Assembly (NCBI RefSeq): GCF_007559005.1 | Contig: NZ_CP041763.1 | Coordinates: forward strand, 1,830,463-1,894,462 | Direction: 5' to 3' | From: Gordonia zhaorongruii | Lineage (GTDB): Bacteria > Actinomycetota > Actinomycetes > Mycobacteriales > Mycobacteriaceae | Length of the DNA: 64,000 nucleotides | Shown here: positions 36,724 to 45,465 of the stretch, piece after piece | Position numbering within the stretch: position 1 is the stretch's first letter | How the letters are laid out: each line of letters opens with the position of its first letter | Notes under the pieces: model-generated | The model's database searches: none | The model's input: the letters and a program-made list of their open reading frames with translations, nothing else | Told to the model about the DNA's origin: nothing | Made by a program: the position numbers and the translations under genes

Positions 36724-39474
36724 TCAGTGCGCCGCCGCGTCCCAGGTCCGACCGAAACCGACCGAGACCTCAAGCGGCACAGACAGTTCGATCGCACCGC
36801 CCATCTCCTCGCGGACGAGTTTCTCGGCGGCTTCGCTCTCGCCGGTCGCCACGTCGAGGACCAGTTCGTCGTGCACCTGCAGGAGCACCCGCGAGCGGAA
36901 TCCCTCATCTTTGAGTCGCCGCTGCACGTTGATCATCGCGACCTTGATGATGTCGGCGGCGGTGCCCTGAATGGGCGCGTTCAACGCCATACGCTCCGCC
37001 GACTGACGACGCTGAAAGTTGTCGGAGTTCAGATCGGGCAGGTAGCGGCGACGTCCGAAAAGCGTTGCCGTGTACTCGTTCCGGCGTGCCTGCACGACCA
37101 CCTCGTGGAGGTAGTCGCGCACCCCGCCGAAACGGTCGAAGTACTGCTCCATCTGCTGTTTGGCCTCTTCCCGGCCGATTCCGAGCTGAGCCGCCAGACC
37201 GTACGCGCTCAGCCCGTACGCGAGTCCGTACGACATCGCCTTCACTCGGGAACGCATCTGCGGGTCTACCTGGTCGACGGGCACGCCGAACGCACGCGAC
37301 CCGACGAAGTTGTGCAGATCCTCCCCGGAGCGGAATGCCTCGATCAGCCCTTCGTCCTCGGACAGATGCGCCATGATCCGCATCTCGATCTGCGAGTAAT
37401 CGGCCGTCATCAGCGATTCGAACTCCACACCGGCCGGCGTCGGCGACGATGCGACGATGAACCCACCGCGGATCTTGCGTCCGGCGTCCGTGCGCACCGG
37501 GATGTTCTGCAGATTCGGATCGGTGGACGAGAGCCGCCCCGTCGCAGCCACCGTCTGGTTGAACGTGGTGTGAATGCGATCGTCGTCCGACACCGACTTG
37601 AGGAGTCCGTCGACGGTCACTTTGAGTCTCGTGGCGTCACGGTGCTCCAGCAGGAACCTCAGGAACGGGTGCTCGGTCTTCTCGTACAGTCCGGCGAGCG
37701 CGTCTGCGTCGGTGGTGTAGCCGGTCTTGGTCTTCTTCGTCTTCGGCATGTCGAGCTTGTCGAAGAGGATCGCCTGCAACTGCTTCGGCGACCCGAGGTT
37801 CACCTGTTCGCCGACCACCTCGTACGCCGATTCCGCAGCATCGCGGACCCGCTGCGCGAACTCGCGCTCCAGGTCCGTGAAGTGCTCCACGTCGACTCCG
37901 ATCCCCTCTGCTTCGAGCTCGGCGAGGACGAAGGCCAGCGGCAGCTCCATCTCGACGAGCAACGCCGTCGAGTCGATGCGCTCGAGTTCGGTGTCCAGAC
38001 TGTCGGCGAGTTCGGCTACGGCCTGCGCCGACAGCATCAGCGTCTCAGCCGCCCGCGCCGCGTCCGCGTCGTCGTCGAGCAGTGACAACTGTCCGTCGTC
38101 GTCGACCCCGTCATCGGCCCGCAGTTCGCGTCGCAGGTACCGGAGCGCGAGATCGTCCAAGTTGAAGGTGCGCTGCCCCGGCCGCACCAGGTAGGCGGCG
38201 AGTGACGTGTCGGACGTGACACCTGCGATGGCCCACCCGCGGCCGCGCAGCGCGTGGACCGCCCATTTCACCTCGTGAACGGCCTTGGCGACTGACTCGT
38301 CAGCCAGCCATGCGGACAGCGCCGCATCGTCGGCGGGCGACATGGCTACCGGATCGATGAACGCCGCGTCGCCGTCGGCCGCGGCGATCGCCAGCGCCTC
38401 GACATCCGAGCCGACCACGACATGCCTGCCATCGACCGCGAGACCCGAGCGTCCGGTGCGTGCGTGCGCCTCCAGCCACGCGGCGACCTCGCCGCTGCCC
38501 AACCGGACGCCGTTCACCTCGAAGCCCTCATCGGCCTCCGGCTCCACCGAGGTCAGCGTCGAGAACAGTCGGTCACGCAGAACCTTGAACTCGAGGTCGT
38601 CGAAGAGCCGGTGAATCCGGTCGCGATCCCACCCGTGCAATGCGAGCTCGTCAGGTTCGGCCGGCAGGTCCATCGTCCGGATCAGCTCTGTGAGACGCCG
38701 GTTCATCTGCACCGATGCGAGATTCTCGCGCAGCGAATCGCCCACCTTCCCGCGAACCTCGTCGGCACGATGAACCAATTGCTCGAGCGAGCCGTACTCG
38801 CGAATCCACTTCGTCGCCGTCTTCTCGCCTACTCCGGGAATGCCGGGGAGGTTATCGCTGGGATCGCCGCGCAGCGCCGCGAAGTCCGGATACTGCTCGG
38901 GAGTGAGCCCGTACTTCTTCTCCACCTCGTCCGGGGTGAACCGGGTCAGCTCGGATACTCCGCGCTTCGGGTAGAGCACGGTGATGTTCTCGTTGACCAG
39001 CTGCAGCGAATCGCGATCGCCGGTCACCACGAGGACGCGGTACCCGGCCGCGTCGGCGCGCGTCGCGAGAGTCGCGATCACGTCGTCGGCCTCGTAACCG
39101 TCGATCGCCATGACCGGAATTCCCATGGCCTCCAGGACGTCCTTGGTCAGGTCGACCTGACCGCGGAACTCGTCGGGCGATTTGCTGCGCTGCGCCTTGT
39201 ACTCGGGAAACATCTCGGAGCGGAAGGTCTGGCGCGACACGTCGAACGCCGCCGCGATGTGCGTCGGCTCCTCGTCGCGAAGCAGGTTGATGAGCATCGA
39301 CGTGAAGCCGTAGACCGCGTTGGTGGTCTGGCCGGTGTTGGTCTTGAAGTTCTCCGCGGGCAGAGCGAAGAAGGCCCGGTAGGCCAGGGAGTGACCGTCG
39401 AGCAGCATCAGAACGGGGCGGGCGGTGGTGCCGGTGGTACCGGCCTTGCTGGCTGTCGTCTTCGCTGGGCTCAC
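36724..39474 (-). CDS. polA: DNA polymerase I
   Basis: 916 residues. Residues 1-300 are the 5'-3' exonuclease (FDVSRQTFRSEMFPEYKAQR, GDRDSLQLVN, DNLPGIPGVGEKTA). The middle domain lacks the catalytic D-x-E of a proofreading exonuclease, as in mycobacterial Pol I. The polymerase domain has motif A MTADYSQIEMRIMAHLS, the O-helix region KAMSYGLAYGLSAYGLA and motif C LLQVHDELVLD. It fills gaps in repair and removes Okazaki primers. TAGACT lies seven bases before the GTG, a leaderless layout. It lies between pdtaR and the dehydrogenase gene. Confidence 0.98.
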   Translation of the reverse strand: MSPAKTTASKAGTTGTTARPVLMLLDGHSLAYRAFFALPAENFKTNTGQTTNAVYGFTSMLINLLRDEEPTHIAAAFDVSRQTFRSEMFPEYKAQRSKSPDEFRGQVDLTKDVLEAMGIPVMAIDGYEADDVIATLATRADAAGYRVLVVTGDRDSLQLVNENITVLYPKRGVSELTRFTPDEVEKKYGLTPEQYPDFAALRGDPSDNLPGIPGVGEKTATKWIREYGSLEQLVHRADEVRGKVGDSLRENLASVQMNRRLTELIRTMDLPAEPDELALHGWDRDRIHRLFDDLEFKVLRDRLFSTLTSVEPEADEGFEVNGVRLGSGEVAAWLEAHARTGRSGLAVDGRHVVVGSDVEALAIAAADGDAAFIDPVAMSPADDAALSAWLADESVAKAVHEVKWAVHALRGRGWAIAGVTSDTSLAAYLVRPGQRTFNLDDLALRYLRRELRADDGVDDDGQLSLLDDDADAARAAETLMLSAQAVAELADSLDTELERIDSTALLVEMELPLAFVLAELEAEGIGVDVEHFTDLEREFAQRVRDAAESAYEVVGEQVNLGSPKQLQAILFDKLDMPKTKKTKTGYTTDADALAGLYEKTEHPFLRFLLEHRDATRLKVTVDGLLKSVSDDDRIHTTFNQTVAATGRLSSTDPNLQNIPVRTDAGRKIRGGFIVASSPTPAGVEFESLMTADYSQIEMRIMAHLSEDEGLIEAFRSGEDLHNFVGSRAFGVPVDQVDPQMRSRVKAMSYGLAYGLSAYGLAAQLGIGREEAKQQMEQYFDRFGGVRDYLHEVVVQARRNEYTATLFGRRRYLPDLNSDNFQRRQSAERMALNAPIQGTAADIIKVAMINVQRRLKDEGFRSRVLLQVHDELVLDVATGESEAAEKLVREEMGGAIELSVPLEVSVGFGRTWDAAAH

Positions 39475-39481
39475 GTCAGTG

Positions 39482-39487
39482 AGTCTA
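39482..39487 (-). promoter_or_regulatory. -10 element TAGACT before polA
   Basis: TAGACT on the minus strand ends seven bases before the polA GTG at 39474. Confidence 0.45.
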
Positions 39488-39537
39488 GTGATCGGGTCCG
39501 ACGCTCGGCGTGCCCCGGCGGTGCCGGACCGAACTTC

Positions 39538-40134
39538 TCAACTCCCGAGCGTGTCGACGACGATCTCGGCGACCGCCTTCATGGTGACGCGACGATCCAT
39601 CGCGTTGCGCTGGATCCACCGGAACGCATCGGGTTCGGTGAGTTCCTGCTTGGCCATCAGCAGGCCTTTCGCCTGCTCGATCAGCTTCCGGGTCTCGAAC
39701 CGCTCGGACATGTCGGCGATCTCCGACTCGAGCACCTTCAGCTCGCGGTACCGGCTGAGCGCGACCTCGATAGCAGGTACCAGATCGGCTTGGGTGAACG
39801 GCTTCACCAGGTACGCCATCGCACCTGCGTCGCGCGCCTTCTCCACGAACTCCCGTTGACTGAACGCGGTGAGCATCACGACCGGAGCCAGCCGCTTGCG
39901 CGCGATCTCGCTCGCCGCATCGATCCCGTCCCGCACCGGCATCTTGATGTCCATGATCACCAGGTCGGGCGCGAGCTGCTCGGTGAGGTCCACCGCGATC
40001 TGACCGTTGGGGGCCTCCCCGACGACCTCGTAGCCCTCTTCCCTGAGCATCTCGGTGAGGTCGAGACGGATCAGCGAATCGTCCTCGGCTACGACCACCC
40101 GACTCGCGTGCTGTGCGGGGGGTGCGTCTGCCAT
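39538..40134 (-). CDS. pdtaR: Response regulator with ANTAR RNA-binding domain
   Basis: 198 residues. The receiver domain (residues 12-125; VVVAEDDSLIRLDLTEML) has the phospho-acceptor Asp at about 62 (LVIMDIKMP) and YLVKPFT. The C-terminal ANTAR domain (ETRKLIEQAKGLLMAKQELT, EPDAFRWIQRNAMDRR) binds paired hexaloop hairpins in mRNA to prevent termination. The position beside polA matches M. tuberculosis PdtaR, partner of kinase PdtaS; pdtaS is not in the window. The ATG at 40134 matches the conserved N-terminus. It starts 40 bp after a tRNA-Leu on the same strand and may share its promoter. Confidence 0.93.
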   Translation of the reverse strand: MADAPPAQHASRVVVAEDDSLIRLDLTEMLREEGYEVVGEAPNGQIAVDLTEQLAPDLVIMDIKMPVRDGIDAASEIARKRLAPVVMLTAFSQREFVEKARDAGAMAYLVKPFTQADLVPAIEVALSRYRELKVLESEIADMSERFETRKLIEQAKGLLMAKQELTEPDAFRWIQRNAMDRRVTMKAVAEIVVDTLGS

Positions 40135-40174
40135 CTCGGTGCTCTCGCTCTCCGTGGAGTCGGTCAGCTGTATG

Positions 40175-40256
40175 TGCCCCGGGCCGGACTCGAACCGGCA
40201 CCTCGTTAGAGACCGCATTTTGAGTGCGGCGCGTCTGCCAATTTCGCCACCGGGGC
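40175..40256 (-). tRNA. tRNA-Leu, anticodon CAA
   Basis: Minus-strand cloverleaf of 82 nt. The acceptor arms are GCCCCGG and CCGGGGC with an A discriminator. The D-arm region is TGGCGAAATTGGCAGACGC, the anticodon loop is CTCAAAA (anticodon CAA, reads UUG), there is a long class II variable arm, and the T-arm contains GGTTCGAGTCC. CCA is not encoded. It lies just upstream of pdtaR. The gap 40257-40423 to the S15 gene contains only a possible promoter for that gene. Confidence 0.93.
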
Positions 40257-40423
40257 CGGCGGGTCAGTGCGAAGTACGAGTGTACGGGACCCACGGAGGG
40301 AGAAACCCAGTCGGGTTCGGCACAAATTGTGATTCGGCTATTTCTGATATCTACCTGAGAGTAGGGTCACAGAATCGTTGCGCGATCGGCGCAGCATCTG
40401 CTCCCGGGAAAGGTTCTCTTCAC

Positions 40424-42484
40424 GTGCTCGCTGCGTCACGCCGGATGGTCCGGAAACTGTTCGTCGCCCTCGTCGCAACGCTGACCGTCCTCGCCGGCGC
40501 GGCTGTTGTGCCTGCTACCTCGGGCGACGCGAACGCCGCAGTGTACGGCGCGCTCGGCGCGAAGTGGACGCGCACACAGGACGGCCCGCAGAAGTACTCG
40601 GGCTACAAGGTGACACCCGACGTCCCCGTCACGATGAGCGACGGCACGGTTCTGAAAGGCAACCTGATTCGTCCCACCGATCGGTCGGGGCGGCCGGTGA
40701 GCAAGGAACTCCCCACGATCGTGAACATGACGCCGTACACCAAGATGGTGGCCGCGCTTGCCAGCGAGGTGATGAACTATCCCGCCTTGATGCCGCAGCT
40801 GATAGAACTGCTCAACTCGATCAATCTGCAGGGCACGTTCCTGTCCGGGTACAACGAGTTGATGGGCGCTCTGCGCGGCGGCCTGATCAACACGTTCTCC
40901 TACGATCCGAAGTTGATCAAAAGCGGATACAACATGCTGGTCGTCGACGTGCGCGGAACAGGTTTCTCCCAAGGCACCTGGCAGGTGTTCGGTGAGCGCG
41001 AACGGCGCGACACCATCGAGGTGATCGACTGGGTGAAGAAGCAGTCGTGGGCGAACGACAAGGTCGGCATGGCCGGCGTCTCGTATTCGGCGATCAACCA
41101 GATGCAGGCGGCCGCCGATGCCCCCGGCGAACTCGGTGCGATCTTCCCGATCGTCCCGGGTAACAACCTCGTCCAGGACGTGATCGCTCCGGGCGGCGGC
41201 GTCGGTTTCGGATTCCTCCTGCCGTGGCTGGTCCTGGTCAACGGCACCAAGATGATCCCGAACGTGGCATCGATGCTCAACGGCACCTTCGACTGGAAAT
41301 GGCTGGGCGATCGGGTCAAGGATCCACTCACTTACTTCGATGTGATGATCGAGGCGCTCACCACGCGCACGCCGAAGGATCTCCACGGCACCACCCGCGA
41401 TCTCGTCGTCGACGGATCTGCCAGACGGACGTCGCTGCACACCGACACCTCGAAGATCACCACCCCCACATTCGCGATCGGCGGGTGGAACGATCTGTTC
41501 ACCTTCAGCGAGTCCCGGCTCCTCAAGGGTCTGACCAAGCTTCCGGACTCGCAGCGGAAGCTGATCATGGACGACGGATACCACATCACGTCCGGATCCA
41601 ACTTCGGTCAGCGCGGCTACCCGCCCCGACTCGACGTCCTCGCACGGGCCTGGTACGACAAGTGGCTCAAGGGCATCGACAACGGCATCGACCGGTACTC
41701 CCCCGCGACCCTGTCGTCCGAGCCGAACGGCTGGTTCGTGCAAGGACCGACCTACCCGCTCCCGGGTTACGAACATCGACGCCAGTATCTGACCGGCCGA
41801 CCGTCGCACACACCCGACACCCCGGTCGCAGGCGACGGATCGCTGTCGGCGCACAAGCCTCGCAGCCGCGCGACGCGGGTGGTCAAGCCGGGACTGTCGA
41901 CGCTGTGCAGCCGCGACGGCGCACAGGCCACCACCGGCATCACCGCCCTGTTCGACTTCTGCGGCAAGGACTCGCGCTTCTCGGAGGTAGCCGCCCAGAC
42001 CTTCACATCGAAGCCGGTCAAAGCGACGACCCGGGTCAGTGGCACACCGGTCGTCCATCTGCGACAGCGGCTCCAGGCGACCGACGGCTACTGGCATGCG
42101 ACGGTGAACGTCGTGTCCCCCGACGGACGGTCCACCACGGTGTCCATGGGACAACTGGTGGTGTCCTTGCGCGATATCGACGAGAAGCGGAGCTCGTACG
42201 GCCCCAACGGCGACCTGACCGATGCGATCCCGAGTCTGGCGATCGACGAGTACCACCCGGTGAAACCGGGGAAGAGCATGTCGATCGACATCCCCATGAC
42301 CGCGACTCAGGCCAAGCTTCGCCCCGGCGACCGGCTGCGCGTCGACCTGTACTCGTTCAACTTCGCGAAGTCCGTGCCCCTGGGACCGGAACTGTGGTCC
42401 TCGCAACTGCGCCCGCAGTACATCGAGATCGACCCGGCGCACCCGAGTTGGGTCAACGTGCCGGTGTCTCGGCCGCTCCGGTGA
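40424..42484 (+). CDS. Secreted CocE/NonD-family hydrolase (peptidase S15-like)
   Basis: 686 residues. A signal peptide (RRMVRKLFVALVATLTVLAG, cleavage probably after ANA) directs export. The alpha/beta-hydrolase core has the nucleophile Ser220 in GMAGVSYSAINQ, Asp357 in GGWNDLF and His387 in DDGYHIT; the 30-residue Asp-His spacing agrees with CocE. A C-terminal jelly-roll domain (GTPVVHLRQRLQATDGYWHA, PGDRLRVDLYSFNFAK) completes the X-Pro dipeptidyl-peptidase/cocaine-esterase fold. Natural substrates of such actinobacterial enzymes are mostly unknown. The GTG start at 40424 follows AAAGG; an ATG seven codons later also fits. A possible -10 TAGGGT is at 40362-40367. Confidence 0.88.
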   Translation: MLAASRRMVRKLFVALVATLTVLAGAAVVPATSGDANAAVYGALGAKWTRTQDGPQKYSGYKVTPDVPVTMSDGTVLKGNLIRPTDRSGRPVSKELPTIVNMTPYTKMVAALASEVMNYPALMPQLIELLNSINLQGTFLSGYNELMGALRGGLINTFSYDPKLIKSGYNMLVVDVRGTGFSQGTWQVFGERERRDTIEVIDWVKKQSWANDKVGMAGVSYSAINQMQAAADAPGELGAIFPIVPGNNLVQDVIAPGGGVGFGFLLPWLVLVNGTKMIPNVASMLNGTFDWKWLGDRVKDPLTYFDVMIEALTTRTPKDLHGTTRDLVVDGSARRTSLHTDTSKITTPTFAIGGWNDLFTFSESRLLKGLTKLPDSQRKLIMDDGYHITSGSNFGQRGYPPRLDVLARAWYDKWLKGIDNGIDRYSPATLSSEPNGWFVQGPTYPLPGYEHRRQYLTGRPSHTPDTPVAGDGSLSAHKPRSRATRVVKPGLSTLCSRDGAQATTGITALFDFCGKDSRFSEVAAQTFTSKPVKATTRVSGTPVVHLRQRLQATDGYWHATVNVVSPDGRSTTVSMGQLVVSLRDIDEKRSSYGPNGDLTDAIPSLAIDEYHPVKPGKSMSIDIPMTATQAKLRPGDRLRVDLYSFNFAKSVPLGPELWSSQLRPQYIEIDPAHPSWVNVPVSRPLR

Positions 42485-42502
42485 GTGCGACGACGAACGG
42501 CG

Positions 42503-42970
42503 TCACTCGAACAGGTAACCGCTGACGAGTGCGCCCGCCGGAACCAGTTTCCGGTAATCGTCACCGATGCGCACGACGTAGACATCGACCACTGCGAGAT
42601 CCTCGACGACGAACGCGGCGAGACAAGTGTCGCCGCCGAGCTTGCGCAGCTCATTCAGTCGCGTCGACGCCAGCGGACCATCGGGCGCTTCGGCATCGAA
42701 GATCTGCACCTGGTCGCCGAACGACACCGGAATGGTTCCGGTTGCCGCCCGGGTACCGCAGTCGACTGTGACAGCGCCGCGAGCAGTGATCTGTGACCGT
42801 TCATCGGCCCCGACGACCAGGGCGGTGATCGCCAGTGCGGCCAGGACCAGCACCACCACGATGCTGCCGATTCGGATCGGCCATCGGTACCGACGTCGCC
42901 ACGTCGCCTGCCGGACAGGTGGACCGGCAGGCAGGTGGAAGCGGATGTCGGCCTGCGGCGGATGCGTCAC
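42503..42970 (-). CDS. Single-pass membrane protein of unknown function
   Basis: 155 residues, not assigned to a family. A basic cytoplasmic N-terminus (RQATWRRRYRWPI) leads into one membrane helix (IGSIVVVLVLAALAITALVV, residues 34-55). An extracytoplasmic domain of about 100 residues follows, with two cysteines (VDCGTRA, GDTCLAAFV) that could form a disulfide. GGGGAG precedes the GTG. It is convergent with the S15 gene and upstream of nothing on its strand; tesB lies 37 bp before it, so co-transcription from tesB is possible. Confidence 0.7.
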   Translation of the reverse strand: MTHPPQADIRFHLPAGPPVRQATWRRRYRWPIRIGSIVVVLVLAALAITALVVGADERSQITARGAVTVDCGTRAATGTIPVSFGDQVQIFDAEAPDGPLASTRLNELRKLGGDTCLAAFVVEDLAVVDVYVVRIGDDYRKLVPAGALVSGYLFE

Positions 42971-43007
42971 GTACTGCTCCCCGACTCGATGCTCATGTCC
43001 TCACGGT

Positions 43008-43895
43008 TCACTTCTTGGGCGGGAAGTGCTTGATCAGCGCTTCCTGCACCACCGAGGTGCACAGGACACCGTCGCGGGTGAAGAACCGGCCGGACCCGAT
43101 GCCCCGCGAGCCTGCGGCGACCGGCGACTCCGTCGCGTACAGCATCCACTCGTCAAACCGGAACTCGCGGTGGAACCACATCGAGTGATTCACCGTCGCC
43201 GCGAACAGCCGGTCCAGTCCCCACGACAGTCCGTGCGTCGTGATGATGGAGTCGAGCACCGTGGTGTCCGAGGAGTACGCCATCGCCCCGATGTGCAGCA
43301 AGGGGTCGTCCGGCATGGGTCCGTCGGTCTTCATCCAGGCCCGATTGTGATTCAGCTGTTCGCCGGTGCCCTTCATCTTCCAGGTGGGCGCGTTGGCGAA
43401 CCGGATGTCGATCGGGTGCAGCGCGTTGACGAACTGCTCGATCTTGTCCTCATACCCGACGAAGTGGTCGGAGACCGGCGGCAGTTCCTCCGGATAGGCC
43501 ACCTCCGGGATGTCGACGGCATGCTCGAGACCTACCTTGTTGTTCTGGAACGCCACGAGCATCGTGAAGATGACCTCGCCGTCCTGCATGGCGGTGACCT
43601 GGCGGTTCGCGAACGCCTTGCTCTCGCGAAAACGATCGACGTGGTATTCCAGCGGCTTGCTGACATCACCCCCGCGGATGAAGTGCGCGTGCATCGCGTG
43701 CACGGGCGGATCACCGCGGGTAAGGGTCCGCCCCGCTGCCACCACGCCCTGCCCCAGCAACTGGCCGCCGAACGTACGGGGCATCACCTTGTCGGGGTGC
43801 TGACCGATGAACAGATCGTCACCTGCTCGCTCCACATCGAGCAGGTCGAGAAGCGTGCGCAGGTCGTCCGATTGCGACGAGGTGTCGGTGCTCAT
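43008..43895 (-). CDS. tesB: Acyl-CoA thioesterase II
   Basis: 295 residues, a double hot-dog thioesterase that hydrolyses medium and long-chain acyl-CoA. The first hot-dog has FGGQLLGQGVVAAGRTL and VHAMHAHFIRGGD; the second has MAYSSDTTVLDSIITTHGL and ATVNHSMWFHREFRFDEWML. The Asp, Thr/Ser and Gln catalytic residues sit in the expected places (SSDTTVLD; VLCTSVVQEAL). The location beside pyk equals M. tuberculosis tesB1. It starts 26 bp after pyk on the same strand. Confidence 0.95.
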   Translation of the reverse strand: MSTDTSSQSDDLRTLLDLLDVERAGDDLFIGQHPDKVMPRTFGGQLLGQGVVAAGRTLTRGDPPVHAMHAHFIRGGDVSKPLEYHVDRFRESKAFANRQVTAMQDGEVIFTMLVAFQNNKVGLEHAVDIPEVAYPEELPPVSDHFVGYEDKIEQFVNALHPIDIRFANAPTWKMKGTGEQLNHNRAWMKTDGPMPDDPLLHIGAMAYSSDTTVLDSIITTHGLSWGLDRLFAATVNHSMWFHREFRFDEWMLYATESPVAAGSRGIGSGRFFTRDGVLCTSVVQEALIKHFPPKK

Positions 43896-43920
43896 GGTTC
43901 ACCACCCTATGCGACGCAGA

Positions 43921-45354
43921 TCAGTGGTCCTGTTCGCCGATCCGGTGAACGTGCACGAAGTTGGTGGAACCGACCACGTACGCGGGTGCGCCGGCGATGA
44001 TGACGACTACGTCGCCCTCCTTCAAACGCCCGCTCTTGACCAGTACCTCGTCGACCTGAGTGATCATGTCGTCGGTGTTGTTCATCCGGGTCACCAGATT
44101 GGGCTCCACGCCCCAACTGACCGCCAGCTGATTACGGGTCGATTCGGTGGCGGTGAACGCATGCAGCGGCACACGCGAATGCAGACGCGCCACCCGGCGC
44201 ACGGTGTCGCCGGTCTCGGTGAACGCGATGATCGCATCGACGTTCAGTCGCTCGGCGATGTCGCGCGCCGCGTATGTGACGACGCCGCGCCGAGTCCTCG
44301 GCATGTGCTTGAGCGGGGGCACCTCGCGGCTGCCGCCCTCCGCAGCAGAGACGATGCGGGCCATCGTGCGGACTGTCTCGTGCGGGAACTTTCCGACCGA
44401 CGTCTCACCCGACAGCATGACGGCATCAGCACCGTCGAGCACTGCGTTCGCGACGTCGGAGGCCTCGGCGCGGGTCGGTCGCGAGTTCTCGATCATCGAG
44501 TCGAGCATCTGGGTCGCGACGATCACCGACTTGGCGTTCTCCCGCGCCATCTGAATCGCCCGCTTCTGCACCAGCGGCACCTGTTCGAGCGGCATCTCGA
44601 CACCGAGATCGCCGCGCGCCACCATGATGGCGTCGAAGGCCAGGATGACAGCCTCGAGGTTGTCGATCGCCTCCGGCTTCTCGAGCTTCGCGATGACCGG
44701 CACCCGGCGTCCCACCCGGTCCATGATCTCGTGGACGAGTTCGATGTCGGCGGGGCTGCGCACGAACGACAACGCGATCAGATCGACCCCGAGCTCGAGC
44801 GCGAACTCCAGGTCCTCGACGTCCTTCTCCGACATGGCAGGCACCGAGATGTTCATTCCCGGCATCGACAGGCCCTTGTTGTTGCTGACCGTGCCGCCCT
44901 CGGTGACGACGCAGACCACGTCGTCGCCGTCGATCCGGTCCACCGTGAGCCCCACCTTGCCGTCATCGACCAGGAGGCGGTCGCCCGGCTTCGCATCCGC
45001 GGCGAGACGTTTGTACGTCGTGGACACCCGATTGCCTGCGCCGAGGACGTCCTCGACGGTGATCCGCACCTCGTCACCGGTGTTCCAGTCGACCGCACCG
45101 TTGGGGCGGCCGTTGTCCTCGAACTTGCCGAGGCGGATCTTCGGCCCCTGCAGATCGGCGAGGACGCCGACGGGTTTGCCCGTCCGCTCACTCGCCGCAC
45201 GCACCGCGCGGTATACATCGCGGTGGTCGTCGTGGGCGCCATGACTGAAGTTGAGTCGGGCGACGTTCATGCCGCACTCGACGAGTGCGACGATCCCTTC
45301 CTCGGTGTTGGTAGCAGGGCCCAGGGTGCAAACGATCTTAGTTCGACGAGTCAC
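43921..45354 (-). CDS. pyk: Pyruvate kinase
   Basis: 477 residues, full length. It makes pyruvate and ATP from phosphoenolpyruvate and ADP. Landmarks are KIVCTLGPATNTEEG, NVARLNFSHGAHDDH, the active-site segment AIMVARGDLGVEMPLEQVPL and SVIVATQMLDSMIENSRPTR. The B domain (RLAADAKPGDRLLVDDGKVG) and C-terminal allosteric domain are intact. TAGCCT lies six bases before the GTG, giving a leaderless mRNA. tesB follows after 25 bp and probably shares the transcript. Confidence 0.98.
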   Translation of the reverse strand: MTRRTKIVCTLGPATNTEEGIVALVECGMNVARLNFSHGAHDDHRDVYRAVRAASERTGKPVGVLADLQGPKIRLGKFEDNGRPNGAVDWNTGDEVRITVEDVLGAGNRVSTTYKRLAADAKPGDRLLVDDGKVGLTVDRIDGDDVVCVVTEGGTVSNNKGLSMPGMNISVPAMSEKDVEDLEFALELGVDLIALSFVRSPADIELVHEIMDRVGRRVPVIAKLEKPEAIDNLEAVILAFDAIMVARGDLGVEMPLEQVPLVQKRAIQMARENAKSVIVATQMLDSMIENSRPTRAEASDVANAVLDGADAVMLSGETSVGKFPHETVRTMARIVSAAEGGSREVPPLKHMPRTRRGVVTYAARDIAERLNVDAIIAFTETGDTVRRVARLHSRVPLHAFTATESTRNQLAVSWGVEPNLVTRMNNTDDMITQVDEVLVKSGRLKEGDVVVIIAGAPAYVVGSTNFVHVHRIGEQDH

Positions 45355-45360
45355 GCCCCA

Positions 45361-45366
45361 AGGCTA
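45361..45366 (-). promoter_or_regulatory. -10 element TAGCCT before pyk
   Basis: TAGCCT on the minus strand ends six bases before the pyk GTG at 45354. The gap between pyk and lgt (45355-45465) shows no terminator hairpin with a T tract. Confidence 0.5.
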
Positions 45367-45465
45367 GCCGCTACTGCCCCGCCCCATCGAACCTACTGAC
45401 GGGTATGAAAGACAGTTCACTCGCTTTTCCCCGAACGCACCGTGCTTCAGCGATGCGACACCGTC

